The notes: generated from the letters alone by a model not told the origin. A stretch of 64,000 nucleotides of DNA from Bacteroidales bacterium (GCA_017509755.1 JAFWOY010000008.1:1-64000), one strand, 5' to 3'; shown: positions 16,907 through 26,040, numbered from the stretch's first letter. Translations and numbers: made by a program.

Positions 16907-17899
16907 ATGGATAGCGTCAACATTAAAGCGTTAAATGAGCGCATCGAGCGGGAAAGTGCCTTCGTGGACATCATCCAGATGGAGATGGGAAAGGTGATCG
17001 TCGGGCAGAAACAGCTCGTGGACAATCTCCTGATCGGCCTGTTGGCCAACGGGCATATTTTGCTCGAAGGTATGCCGGGCCTGGCCAAAACCCTGGCCAT
17101 CAATACGCTCGCGCAAATCGTGGATGCCAAGTTCAACCGCATCCAGTTTACGCCGGACCTGCTCCCTGCCGACCTGATCGGCACTTTGATCTATAGCCAG
17201 AAGAGTGAGCAGTTCCAGATCAAGAAAGGTCCGGTCTTCGCCAATTTCGTGCTGGCCGATGAGATCAACCGAAGCCCTGCCAAAGTGCAGTCGGCCCTTC
17301 TCGAAGCGATGCAGGAGCGGCAGGTCACCATCGGTGACGAAACGTTCAAGCTTCCGGAGCCGTTCCTGGTGATGGCTACGCAGAATCCGATCGAGCAGGA
17401 AGGAACCTATCCCCTGCCGGAAGCGCAGGTCGACCGTTTCATGCTGAAAGTCAAGGTCACCTATCCGAAGAAAGAGGAAGAGAAACTCATCATCCGGATG
17501 AACAACCAGGGTGAGTTCCCGCGCCCGAACACCCAGCTCAAGCCGGAAGATATCATCCGTGCCCGCGAAGTGGTGCGCGATGTCTATATGGACGAAAAGA
17601 TCGAGCGCTACATCGTGGACATCGTCTTTGCGACCCGTCAGCCGGAGGAATACGGCCTGGGCAAGTTGAAAGACATGATCTCATTCGGCGGTTCGCCGCG
17701 TGCCAGCATCTCGCTGGCGATGGCGGCCAAGGCCTATGCCTTCATCAAACGCCGCGGTTACGTCATCCCCGAAGATGTCCGCGCCGTCTGCTATGATGTC
17801 CTCCGCCACCGCATCGGCCTCACCTATGAAGCCGAAGCCGAAAACATCACTTCCGAAGAGATCATCACCGACGTCCTCAACGCCGTCGAAGTGCCTTAA
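16907..17899 (+). CDS. MoxR-family AAA ATPase
   Basis: A 330-residue AAA+ protein. The Walker A region is a MoxR-type GMPGLAKT (GxxxxAKT), Walker B is FVLADEINRSPAKVQSALLEAM, sensor 1 is VMATQNPIEQEGTYPLPEAQ, and the C-terminal lid has SPRASISL. MoxR ATPases act as chaperones for von Willebrand factor A proteins. It leads the Bat operon (DUF58, batA, batB, batC, batD/E). Element copy B separates it from the DUF58 gene. Confidence 0.94.
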   Translation: MDSVNIKALNERIERESAFVDIIQMEMGKVIVGQKQLVDNLLIGLLANGHILLEGMPGLAKTLAINTLAQIVDAKFNRIQFTPDLLPADLIGTLIYSQKSEQFQIKKGPVFANFVLADEINRSPAKVQSALLEAMQERQVTIGDETFKLPEPFLVMATQNPIEQEGTYPLPEAQVDRFMLKVKVTYPKKEEEKLIIRMNNQGEFPRPNTQLKPEDIIRAREVVRDVYMDEKIERYIVDIVFATRQPEEYGLGKLKDMISFGGSPRASISLAMAAKAYAFIKRRGYVIPEDVRAVCYDVLRHRIGLTYEAEAENITSEEIITDVLNAVEVP

Positions 17900-17911
17900 T
17901 CTATGATTGTT

Positions 17912-18038
17912 TGTCTTGTCCGGGTACTTCCTCTGAAACCGTCGCGCTCCGCGCGACCCCTCCCATGCAAGCTTGGGCCCCTCCCTCTTACAGTGCCGAG
18001 GGTGGCATGGGTTTCAGAGGAAGTACCCGGACAAGACA
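17912..18038 (-). repeat. Palindromic intergenic element, copy B (inverted relative to copy A)
   Basis: Perfectly complementary 29-nt arms at 17912-17940 and 18010-18038 enclose a 69-nt core (17941-18009). The reverse complement of this core matches the copy A core almost base for base; differences cluster around the middle hairpin. The arms match copy A at only about half of their positions, mostly next to the core, yet remain fully paired. It ends 12 nt before the DUF58 ATG and starts 12 nt after the moxR stop. Confidence 0.88.
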
Positions 18039-18050
18039 GGAGATTCATTT

Positions 18051-18932
18051 ATGGAGAATGATTTACTAAAGAAGGTCCGGAAGATTGAAATCAAGACGAA
18101 GGCGCTGTCACACCAGGTCTTCGCCGGGGAGTACCATTCGGCGTTCAAGGGACGCGGCATGGCTTTCAGCGAGGTCCGGGAGTACCAGTACGGCGATGAT
18201 GTCCGCAATATGGACTGGAATGTCACCGCACGTCTGCGTGCGCCCTACGTCAAGATCTTCGAAGAGGAACGCGAACTGACCGTGATGCTGCTCGTTGACG
18301 TCAGCGGCTCGCGCCTGTTCGGTACCACGAGCCAGACGAAGAAAGACCTGGTGACCGAGATTGCCGCCGTGCTCTCCTTCTCTGCCTCGATCAACAACGA
18401 CAAGGTGGGCGCCCTCTTCTTCAGCAGCAAGGTCGAAAAGTTCATTCCGCCCAAGAAGGGACGAAGCCACCTGCTGCGCATCATCCGGGAACTGGTGGAA
18501 TTCGAGCCGGAAGACCGCGGGACCGACATCGGCGCCGCCTTGCGTTTCCTGACCAACGCCTTGAAAAAGCGCTGCACCGCCTTCCTGCTTTCCGACATGA
18601 TCGACCTTGACGCCGCGCGGCGTCCCCGCTATGAGGAAGCCCTCAAGATTGCCGTCAACCGCCACGATATCTCCGTCATCAACGTGTACGATCCGCGGGA
18701 ACGGAGCCTGCCCGACATCGGCCTCGTCCATGTGCGCGACGCCGAGACGGGGCGCAACCGCTGGATCAACACCTCCGCCGCATCCGTCCGGCGCAACTAT
18801 GAAACCTGGAGCCGGGAGGCTTTCGACAACACCCAGACCACACTACGGCGTTACCGGGTTGATACGGTTTCCATCGGGACGGGCGACGATTATGTGAAAA
18901 AAATGATAGCATTTTTCAAAAACAGAGCATGA
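18051..18932 (+). CDS. DUF58 protein of the Bat operon
   Basis: A 293-residue cytoplasmic protein of the DUF58 family: MAFSEVREYQYGDDVRNMDWN, then a VWA-like fold with the metal site LLVDVSGSRLFGT. In this phylum it always lies between moxR and batA and is probably a MoxR client or adaptor. I place the start at 18051 (MENDLLKKVRK); an open frame extends upstream through the palindromic element but has no family similarity. Its stop overlaps the next ATG as ATGA. Confidence 0.9.
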   Translation: MENDLLKKVRKIEIKTKALSHQVFAGEYHSAFKGRGMAFSEVREYQYGDDVRNMDWNVTARLRAPYVKIFEEERELTVMLLVDVSGSRLFGTTSQTKKDLVTEIAAVLSFSASINNDKVGALFFSSKVEKFIPPKKGRSHLLRIIRELVEFEPEDRGTDIGAALRFLTNALKKRCTAFLLSDMIDLDAARRPRYEEALKIAVNRHDISVINVYDPRERSLPDIGLVHVRDAETGRNRWINTSAASVRRNYETWSREAFDNTQTTLRRYRVDTVSIGTGDDYVKKMIAFFKNRA

Positions 18933-19894
18933 GCATGACTTGGAAAAGCAAGCTATGGCCGCTGATGCTGGCCTTTGCGACCCTCTGCTTCCATCAAGCG
19001 GCAGGGGCACAAGACCATGGACTGCAGAGCCGCATCAGCCGCGACTCCATCCTGATCGGCGACCAGATCGAATGGACCTTCGATTTCCAGCTCGCGCCCG
19101 GTGAAGCCGCCCGCATCAGCAAGCCCGGCAACGAACCGGTGCCCGGTGTGGAAGCCTTCGGAGACATCGTTCTCGACACGCTTTCCACCAAGAACGGAAC
19201 GCTGGACCTGCGCGGCCATGTCACCCTCACCAGCTTCGACAGCGGCAGTTACGTCCTGCCGCCGCTCTATGTCCTGATGGCCCGCGCCGACGGCAGCGTC
19301 GATACGCTCGAATACGCAGGACCCCGGCTTGCCGTGACCACCATCCCCATCGATACCGCCACCTTCCAGCCCTACGACATCAAAGGCCAGATCCGCTACC
19401 CGCTCACTTTCAAGGAAGTGATTCCGTGGGTCGGACTTGCTCTTCTGATCGCCGCCCTGGTATGGCTGCTCGTCCGTTGGATCCGGCTCCGCCGGCAAAA
19501 CCGAGATTTCTTCGGCAAACCCGTGGTGAAAGACCCGCCGCACATCGTAGCGCTCCGCAGCCTCGAGAAAACCCGTTCCCAGAAACTCTGGCAGGCCGGC
19601 AAACAGAAACAGTTCTACACCCAGGTAACCGACGCGCTGCGGCAGTACATTGCCGACCGCTACGACGTGGCCGCCCTGGAACAGACCTCTGCCGAAATGT
19701 TCCGCGACTTGCAGGACAAAGACATCGATCCCGCCCTGACCGGGCAGTTGAAAGACCTGTTCACGACCGCCGATTTCGTGAAATTCGCCAAGCATACCGC
19801 CTCTGACCAGGAGAACGAGAATGCCATCCCCACGGCCATCCGTTTCGTCAACGAAACCTATATGAAAGAGATAGAAAAGGAGGAGGACGAATAG
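18929..19894 (+). CDS. DUF4381-like membrane protein of the Bat operon
   Basis: A 321-residue protein with a signal peptide (WPLMLAFATLCFHQAAGAQ), a periplasmic beta domain to about residue 165, one transmembrane helix (VIPWVGLALLIAALVWLLVRWI) and a cytoplasmic helical tail (FYTQVTDALRQYIADRYDVAALEQTSAEMFRDL) like that of DUF4381 and BatD proteins. The function is unknown. Position and ATGA overlap with the DUF58 gene tie it to the Bat complex. It ends 3 nt before batA. Confidence 0.75.
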   Translation: MSMTWKSKLWPLMLAFATLCFHQAAGAQDHGLQSRISRDSILIGDQIEWTFDFQLAPGEAARISKPGNEPVPGVEAFGDIVLDTLSTKNGTLDLRGHVTLTSFDSGSYVLPPLYVLMARADGSVDTLEYAGPRLAVTTIPIDTATFQPYDIKGQIRYPLTFKEVIPWVGLALLIAALVWLLVRWIRLRRQNRDFFGKPVVKDPPHIVALRSLEKTRSQKLWQAGKQKQFYTQVTDALRQYIADRYDVAALEQTSAEMFRDLQDKDIDPALTGQLKDLFTTADFVKFAKHTASDQENENAIPTAIRFVNETYMKEIEKEEDE

Positions 19895-19897
19895 CCT

Positions 19898-20884
19898 ATG
19901 TTTTTTGAATATCCGCATCTGCTCTGGCTGGAACTCCTGCTCATTCCACTCATCGCCCTCTACCTGTGGCGATGCCTGCGGGGCAAGGAACCGTCCCTGA
20001 CGGTCTCCGACGCTGCGCAATGGGACAACGGAAACGGCCGGCTGGCTTCGTGGGCCCGGCATCTGCCTTTTATCCTGCGGATGGTCGCTTTGGCCGCCAT
20101 CATCGTGGCCATCGCCCGGCCCCGTTCTTCGCAGAATTTCGAAAAAATAGATACCGAAGGCATCGACATCGTGCTGACCATGGACGTATCCACTTCGATG
20201 CTGGCCCGCGACTTCAAGCCCGACCGCATCGGTGCCGCCAAAGATATCGCGATCGAATTCATCGCCAGCCGCCCTGCCGACCGGATGGGTATCGTGGTCT
20301 TCGCCGGTGAAAGCTACACCCAGGCTCCGCTGACCACGGACCGTCCCACCCTCATCAACTTGATGAAGGAAGTGGAGACCGGCTTGATCGACGACGGCAC
20401 GGCCATCGGCAACGGCCTCGCCACAGCGGTAGCCCGTCTGAAAGACTCCGACGCCAAGAGCAAAGTCGTCATCCTTTTGACCGACGGCATGAACAACAGC
20501 GGCGAAGTCGCACCGCTGATGGCGGCTGAGATTGCAAAGACATACGACATCCGCGTCTATACCATCGGCGTAGGCGCGATGGGTGAAGCACCCTACCCCT
20601 TTATGACACCCTGGGGCGTACAGGTGCAGAATGTAAAAGTGGAGATCGACGAGGACCTGCTCAAGCAGATCGCCTCGGAGACCGGCGGCAAGTATTTCCG
20701 CGCGACCAACAACACCAAGTTGATGGAAATCTATTCAGAAATCAACCAGATGGAGAAGACCCGCACCACCGTGGACAGTTTCCCGGTCTATTCCGAACTG
20801 TTCATGCGCTTCGCGCTGATTGCGCTCTTCGCCCTGCTGGCGGAACTGCTGCTGCGCTTCGTTATTTTCAGGAGGATCCCGTAA
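19898..20884 (+). CDS. batA: Aerotolerance protein BatA (VWA domain)
   Basis: A 328-residue membrane protein: an N-terminal helix pair (LLWLELLLIPLIALYLW; HLPFILRMVALAAIIVAIARP), a VWA domain with MIDAS motif MDVSTSM and later LLTDGMNNSG, and a C-terminal helix (FMRFALIALFALLAELLLRFVIF). Bat proteins were named for oxygen tolerance in Bacteroides fragilis; the biochemical role is not settled. The stop overlaps the batB start by one base (TAATG). Confidence 0.93.
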   Translation: MFFEYPHLLWLELLLIPLIALYLWRCLRGKEPSLTVSDAAQWDNGNGRLASWARHLPFILRMVALAAIIVAIARPRSSQNFEKIDTEGIDIVLTMDVSTSMLARDFKPDRIGAAKDIAIEFIASRPADRMGIVVFAGESYTQAPLTTDRPTLINLMKEVETGLIDDGTAIGNGLATAVARLKDSDAKSKVVILLTDGMNNSGEVAPLMAAEIAKTYDIRVYTIGVGAMGEAPYPFMTPWGVQVQNVKVEIDEDLLKQIASETGGKYFRATNNTKLMEIYSEINQMEKTRTTVDSFPVYSELFMRFALIALFALLAELLLRFVIFRRIP

Positions 20885-21888
20885 TGGTATATCTGGCACA
20901 AAGTCAATATCTGCTGCTCCTGCTGCTTGTTCCGCTGCTCTTCGTGGCGTACGCGCTCTATCTCCGGGCCCGGCGCAAGCGGATTGCCCGGCTCGGCAAT
21001 CCGGAGCTCATCACCCAACTGATGCCCGATGCGTCCACCGGCAAGGGCTGGCTCAAGGTGAGCCTTCTGGCCGCCGCCTGGTTCTTTTTCGTACTCGGAC
21101 TGGCCCGTCCGCAACTCGGGGCCCGGCTCAAAGAGCACGAAAGCCAGGGCGTGGAAGTGATGATCGCGCTCGACGTCTCCAACTCCATGCTGGCCGAGGA
21201 CTATTCCCCGAACCGGCTGGAGCGCTCCAAACTCGCCATCTCCCGCCTGGTGGACAAATTGCAGGGCGACCGCATCGGCCTGGTGGTCTTTGCGGGAGAA
21301 GCCTTCGTCCAACTCCCCATCACGGCCGACTACGTATCGGCCAAGATTTTCCTCAAGAGCATCAACACGGAAAGCGTCCCCATCCAGGGAACCGCCCTCG
21401 CGGAAGCCTTGATGACATCGGCCCGCAGCTTCAGCACCCAAAGTGAACGCTCGCGCGCCATTATCCTGATTACGGACGGTGAAGACCATGAGGGCGAGGC
21501 CATCGAGGCCGCCCGCGCCATCGCAGAACAAGGCATCCGCATCTACTGCATCGGTGTCGGATCGCCACAGGGCAAGCCGATTCCCAAGAACGGCAGTTTG
21601 TTGAAAGATGCCAATGGCGACATCGTGGTGACCCGGCTCGATGAAGAGATCCTACAGGAAATCGCGGGCGCCGCGGACGGCAAGTACGTCCGGGCCGGTG
21701 CGGCTGAATTCGGACTGAATCCGATTATCGACGATCTCCGGAAACTCGACAAGGAGCAGTTCAGCTCGGTCGTCTTCGAGGATTTTGACGAACAATACAT
21801 GTATTTCTTTGCCATCGCGCTCTTCTTCCTGATCCTGGAACTGCTGGTTCCGGAGACGAAAGCCCGGCGGCATCTGTTCAAGCAATGA
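20884..21888 (+). CDS. batB: Aerotolerance protein BatB (VWA domain)
   Basis: A 334-residue paralogue of BatA with the same topology: helices at the N-terminus, VWA domain with MIDAS motif LDVSNSM and ILITDGEDHEG, and a C-terminal helix (YFFAIALFFLILELLV). It would sit next to BatA in the inner membrane with its VWA domain in the complex. It is coupled on both sides, with a one-base overlap to batA and ATGA overlap to batC. Confidence 0.93.
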   Translation: MVYLAQSQYLLLLLLVPLLFVAYALYLRARRKRIARLGNPELITQLMPDASTGKGWLKVSLLAAAWFFFVLGLARPQLGARLKEHESQGVEVMIALDVSNSMLAEDYSPNRLERSKLAISRLVDKLQGDRIGLVVFAGEAFVQLPITADYVSAKIFLKSINTESVPIQGTALAEALMTSARSFSTQSERSRAIILITDGEDHEGEAIEAARAIAEQGIRIYCIGVGSPQGKPIPKNGSLLKDANGDIVVTRLDEEILQEIAGAADGKYVRAGAAEFGLNPIIDDLRKLDKEQFSSVVFEDFDEQYMYFFAIALFFLILELLVPETKARRHLFKQ

Positions 21889-22661
21889 GTCGTATGAGAA
21901 GATTTATTTGCATCGGTCTGTTCCTGTTGCTGGGCGCTGCATCCTGCTTCGCCCAAAGCGAGCGGGCGGGCGTGCGCCGCGGAAACCGCGATTTCCGCAA
22001 GGAGCACTGGCCGCAGGCCGAAATCAACTATAAGAAGGCACTGGTGGCCGATTCGACCTCCGTGGCGGCCGACTACAATCTAGGCAATACCTATTACAAG
22101 ACGGAAAACTACACCGAAGCAGACCGCTACTATAAAGCGGCCATCGACTCGCTGGCGAAGGGAAAGCATGGTGCAGATGCCTTCCACAATATGGGTAATT
22201 CGCTGCTCCAGCAGAAAAACTGGCAAGGAGCCATCGATGCCTACAAGAACGCGCTGCGTCGCAACCCGGGTGACATGGAGACCAAGTCCAACCTGGCTTA
22301 TGCCCAAAAGATGCTGGAGAACGAGCAACAGAACGGCGGCGGCAACAATGACCAAAACCAGGACCAAAATCAGGACCAGGACCAGAACCAAGATCAAAAC
22401 AAGGATCAGCAGGACAAGCAAGACCAGCAGCAGAATCAGGACCAGAACAACGATCAGAACAACGATCAGAATCAGGACCAGAAGGATGACCCTCAGCAGA
22501 ATCAACAGAACCAACAGCAGGGGCAGCAGCCCAAGATAACGCCGCAGGCCGCCCAGCAGATGCTGCAGGCCATCCAGGCCCAGGAAAACGAAACGCAGGA
22601 CAAGGTCAAGAAAGAGAAGGCCGCCCGGCTGAAATCCAAACAGAAGGAGAAAAATTGGTAA
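21885..22661 (+). CDS. batC: Aerotolerance protein BatC (TPR domain)
   Basis: A 258-residue exported protein with a signal peptide (RRFICIGLFLLLGAASCFAQ) and three TPR-type helical repeats (about residues 30-145, for example VAADYNLGNTYYKTENYTEA and AFHNMGNSLLQQKNWQGA). Residues 155-215 are a long Asp/Gln/Asn repeat built on DQNQ, followed by a Lys-rich end. The TPR part probably binds Bat partners in the periplasm. The low-complexity stretch is expected to be disordered and may vary in length between strains. Confidence 0.88.
   Translation: MSRMRRFICIGLFLLLGAASCFAQSERAGVRRGNRDFRKEHWPQAEINYKKALVADSTSVAADYNLGNTYYKTENYTEADRYYKAAIDSLAKGKHGADAFHNMGNSLLQQKNWQGAIDAYKNALRRNPGDMETKSNLAYAQKMLENEQQNGGGNNDQNQDQNQDQDQNQDQNKDQQDKQDQQQNQDQNNDQNNDQNQDQKDDPQQNQQNQQQGQQPKITPQAAQQMLQAIQAQENETQDKVKKEKAARLKSKQKEKNW
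22340..22530 (+). repeat. Low-complexity CAG/GAC/AAC-rich tract inside batC
   Basis: Imperfect short repeats built on GACCAGAAC-like units encode the DQNQ-rich region. Such tracts are prone to slippage. Confidence 0.8.
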
Positions 22662-22668
22662 AAACGCT

Positions 22669-25293
22669 ATGAAACGCATCCTTACATTGCTGCTCTTGCT
22701 CAGCGCCTTGACGGGTGCCGCCCAGACGCTCAAACTGGAAGGGCCGCGCGTCGTTTCGCTCGACGAGACATTCCGCATCGTCTTCACGGCCGATGCCCGG
22801 ATGAGTGATTTCGAATGGCCCGGTACAGACGATTTCGACATAGTCTGGGGCCCGCAGAAAGGGTCGATGTCAAGCACCAACATCGTCAATGGCAAACGTA
22901 CGTCCACCCATCAGGAGACCGTAACCTATCTGCTGCAGCCCAAGCAGACCGGCAAGTTCACTATCGCGGCCGCCTCCGCGACTGTCGACAAGCAGAGCGT
23001 AACCTCTTCTTCCCTGCAGATTGAAGTAGTGGCCAGTCAGCAGCAAGGCCAGCCGCAGGGTGGAAACGGCACCCAGCAGAATCAGCAGGGGCAGCAGAGC
23101 CAAGCGCAGCCGCGCGACAACGATCCTGCTGTCACAGGGACGGTTTCCAATCAGGATATTTTCCTGCGCCTGTCGCTGAACAAGACCAACGTGGTCAAAG
23201 GGGAGCCCATCACCGCCACCCTCAAAATCTACACCCGCGCCGACATTGCCGGCTTCGAAGACATCAAGTTCCCGACCTTCAACGGCTTCTGGAGCAAGGA
23301 GACCGTCACGGTCAACAACCTGGAATTCAATCGGGAAAATGTGAACGGGACCATCTACAATTCTGCGTTGCTGCGGCAATACGTGCTGATTCCGCAACAG
23401 ACCGGGACCTTGACCATCGATCCGGCCGAAATGGTCTGCCAACTGCGTGTCCGCACTTCGTCGGGCAGCCCGCTGTCCATCTTCGATGATTTCTTCGACC
23501 AATACCAGACTATCCGCAAGCGGATCAGCACCCCGTCTATCCAGGTCAAGGTGCGTGACCTGCCGGCTGGTGCTCCTGCCTCTTTTGCGGGTGGCGTGGG
23601 TGATTTCAAAGTGACGGCACGCCTGAGCAAGGACGGCATCAAGTCCAACGAAGCCGCCTCGCTCATTGTGACCATCTCCGGTAACGGCAACCTTTCGATG
23701 CTCGAGGCACCGACTGTGAATTTCCCGCCTGATTTTGAGGTCTATGACCTCAAGACCACCGACAAGACCTCCGCCAGCGGAACCAGCGGTTCAAAGACGT
23801 TTGAGTATCCCTTCATCCCGCGCAGCCATGGCGACTTCACCATTCCGTCCATCGAATACAGTTTCTACGACAATGCCCATGGAAAATATGTCACCACATC
23901 CACGGGTGATATTCCCATAACCATTGAAAAGGGCGAAGAAATCGCCGGAGGCGGTGTCGTCATGCCCGGTTCCAACCGGCAGGGTGTGCGCAGTCTGACC
24001 GAAGACATCCGGTACATTTCCCTTGGAGACGGACACCTCAAGAAAAAAGATGCCTTCTTTGCCGGATCCCTTTTGTTTTATGCCTTGATTATGTTATTGA
24101 CTTTGTTTTTCTTCCTGCTCAGTTTGATTCTCAGGCGCAGGCAGGAGCGCCGGGCCGACGTGGCCGGTTCGAAGAACCGCCGTGCCAACAAGATGGCGCG
24201 GACACGGCTCAAGCTGGCCGAAGACTATCTCCACAAGAACCTGAGCGGGGCCTATTACGAGGAATTGCACAAAGCGCTCATGGGCTATGTGTCCGACAAA
24301 CTGCTGATTCCCGCGGCCGACTTGTCGAAGGAAACCATCGGGGACAAACTCCGTGAGCGGGGCGTCCGCGATGAGAGCATCACCACCTTGACCGCCCTGA
24401 TCGACCAGTGCGAATTCGCCCGCTATTCCCCTGACAGTGGCCAGACGCAGATGGAAAACGAATTCAGCGAAGCCGTACAAGTCATCTCCGACATTGAAGG
24501 GCAGTTGAACAAGGGGAAGACCAGCCGCAAACCCGCCGCTGGTGCAGCGCTGCTCGCGCTTCTGCTCGGCTTCTCCCTGTCCGCACAGGCCCAAGAGGAC
24601 GTAGCCGGCCTCTGGCAGAAAGCGGGAGATGCCTTTGCCGCCGGACAATGGCAGAATGCGCTCAATTACTACCAGATGATCGAGGGCGAGAACCTGCAGA
24701 GCGCCGACCTGTACTACAATATCGGCAACACCTTTTTCAAGTTGGATGACAAGGCGCACGCGATTCTCTATTTCGAACGGGCGCTCAAGCTTGACCCGTC
24801 GCACGAGGATGCAGCGCACAACCTGGACATCGCCCGACAGTTGACACTGGACAAGATTGACGCTGTACCCGATTTCATCCTTGTCTCCTGGTTCCGCAAC
24901 CTGCGGCAAGGCCTTTCGGCTGACACCTGGGCCTGGCTGACGCTGGGCTTGCTGGTTTGTGTCGGAGTCCTGTTCCTGCTCTTCCGCAATGGCGGATCAT
25001 TGGGTTTGCGCCGCGTGTCTTTCATTGTAGGCTGCGTACTATTTGTGCTCGCTGTCTTTACGTTGATCTTCTCACTCCAGCAGAAACGGGCCGTGACACG
25101 ACAAGACAGCGCCATCGTCACGTCCCCCGTTTGTTCGGTCAAGAGCTCGCCGGCCGACGGCGGCACCACGGTGTTCGTTCTCCACGAAGGTACGAAAGTC
25201 CGTCTTCTCGACAACGTGGGCGACTGGGCCAAAGTTGAAATCGCTGACGGCCGGCAGGGATGGGCGCCCGTCAGTACGGTTGAAGTGATCTGA
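22669..25293 (+). CDS. batD: BatD-BatE fusion protein
   Basis: An 874-residue protein combining two usual Bat proteins. Residues 1-20 are a signal peptide. To about residue 455 lie the repeated beta domains of BatD, with a Gln-rich linker near 125-145. A helix at 462-487 and a cytoplasmic helical region to about 620 follow. A second signal-like helix (AALLALLLGFSLSAQA) at about 626-642 marks where BatE normally begins. Then come TPR repeats (about 645-725), two helices (near 753-771 and 783-805) and a bacterial SH3 domain (about 819-874). No stop or frameshift separates the halves. It closes the Bat operon. Confidence 0.85.
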   Translation: MKRILTLLLLLSALTGAAQTLKLEGPRVVSLDETFRIVFTADARMSDFEWPGTDDFDIVWGPQKGSMSSTNIVNGKRTSTHQETVTYLLQPKQTGKFTIAAASATVDKQSVTSSSLQIEVVASQQQGQPQGGNGTQQNQQGQQSQAQPRDNDPAVTGTVSNQDIFLRLSLNKTNVVKGEPITATLKIYTRADIAGFEDIKFPTFNGFWSKETVTVNNLEFNRENVNGTIYNSALLRQYVLIPQQTGTLTIDPAEMVCQLRVRTSSGSPLSIFDDFFDQYQTIRKRISTPSIQVKVRDLPAGAPASFAGGVGDFKVTARLSKDGIKSNEAASLIVTISGNGNLSMLEAPTVNFPPDFEVYDLKTTDKTSASGTSGSKTFEYPFIPRSHGDFTIPSIEYSFYDNAHGKYVTTSTGDIPITIEKGEEIAGGGVVMPGSNRQGVRSLTEDIRYISLGDGHLKKKDAFFAGSLLFYALIMLLTLFFFLLSLILRRRQERRADVAGSKNRRANKMARTRLKLAEDYLHKNLSGAYYEELHKALMGYVSDKLLIPAADLSKETIGDKLRERGVRDESITTLTALIDQCEFARYSPDSGQTQMENEFSEAVQVISDIEGQLNKGKTSRKPAAGAALLALLLGFSLSAQAQEDVAGLWQKAGDAFAAGQWQNALNYYQMIEGENLQSADLYYNIGNTFFKLDDKAHAILYFERALKLDPSHEDAAHNLDIARQLTLDKIDAVPDFILVSWFRNLRQGLSADTWAWLTLGLLVCVGVLFLLFRNGGSLGLRRVSFIVGCVLFVLAVFTLIFSLQQKRAVTRQDSAIVTSPVCSVKSSPADGGTTVFVLHEGTKVRLLDNVGDWAKVEIADGRQGWAPVSTVEVI

Positions 25294-25322
25294 GATCAGG
25301 CACTGCCCCAGCGAAAAATTCG

Positions 25323-25330
25323 TATATTTG
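25323..25330 (+). promoter_or_regulatory. -7 box for the nitroreductase gene
   Basis: TATATTTG is an exact TAnnTTTG match, 24 nt before the ATG at 25355. Confidence 0.55.
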
Positions 25331-25354
25331 CTGGAAATCAACCTAGTTATTCCC

Positions 25355-26002
25355 ATGAAACGAATCTATTTACTGAGTGTGGCACTTTTGACTGCGCTCA
25401 TCGTGTCCTCCTGCGGAAAGAAAGAGGCTGCCCAGCCAACCGCCGGCGTGGACAACGAGACCATCCGGACCATCATGAGCCGCAAGAGCGTGCGCAGTTT
25501 CACCGACCAGCCGATTCCGGCCGAATACATGGAGACGATGCTGAAGGCCGCTATGGCCGCCCCGACCGGTTCCAACATCCAGCCCTGGCATTTCGTGGTG
25601 CTGACCGACAAGTCGCAGTACGAGAAGGTGTTCGAAAACAATTTCAACATGCGCATCTTCAACTCGGCTGCAGCCGTGGTCGTCTTTTGCGCTGACACGA
25701 CGGTCACCCGGGTGCCCCGGGACAACCCGGACGCCGCCCCGGTTACCCGGCCCAGCGGAACCTGGCGCGATGACCTCGGTGCCTGCACGGAGAATTTCCT
25801 GCTGGCAGCAGAATCGCTCGGCTTGGGTGCCGTCTGGACAGCCGGCTATCCTTACAGTGAGCGTTATGCTTCGATGAAACGCGAACTCGGCATTCCCGAC
25901 CCGATCCTTCCCTACTGCGCCGTAGCCGTCGGCTATCCTGCCGGCGATGAGCAGCCCAAGGACAAATGGAAACCCGAGCGCATCCACTACGAAAAGTGGT
26001 AG
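25355..26002 (+). CDS. Nitroreductase-family lipoprotein
   Basis: A 215-residue protein with a lipoprotein signal (MKRIYLLSVALLTALIVSSC; Cys20 is the lipidation site) followed by an FMN nitroreductase domain: IMSRKSVRSFTDQPIP, MLKAAMAAPTGSNIQPWHF, and LGLGAVWTAGYP near the end. Family members reduce nitro compounds, quinones or flavin using NAD(P)H. A lipid-anchored version would act outside the cytosol, where NAD(P)H is absent, so its electron donor is unclear. A start at 25328 is possible but would spoil the signal peptide. Confidence 0.88.
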   Translation: MKRIYLLSVALLTALIVSSCGKKEAAQPTAGVDNETIRTIMSRKSVRSFTDQPIPAEYMETMLKAAMAAPTGSNIQPWHFVVLTDKSQYEKVFENNFNMRIFNSAAAVVVFCADTTVTRVPRDNPDAAPVTRPSGTWRDDLGACTENFLLAAESLGLGAVWTAGYPYSERYASMKRELGIPDPILPYCAVAVGYPAGDEQPKDKWKPERIHYEKW

Positions 26003-26040
26003 TTTGATTTCACTGACCGCTTCGTCAATCGTTGGACGAA

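Noticed and set aside
17973..18050. Upstream extension of the DUF58 reading frame through element copy B
   Set aside because: The added residues come from the repeat core and have no family similarity; the start at 18051 fits the family N-terminus.
22340..22530. A CRISPR-like repeat array
   Set aside because: The repeats are short, imperfect, contiguous and in frame within batC, encoding the DQNQ-rich stretch.
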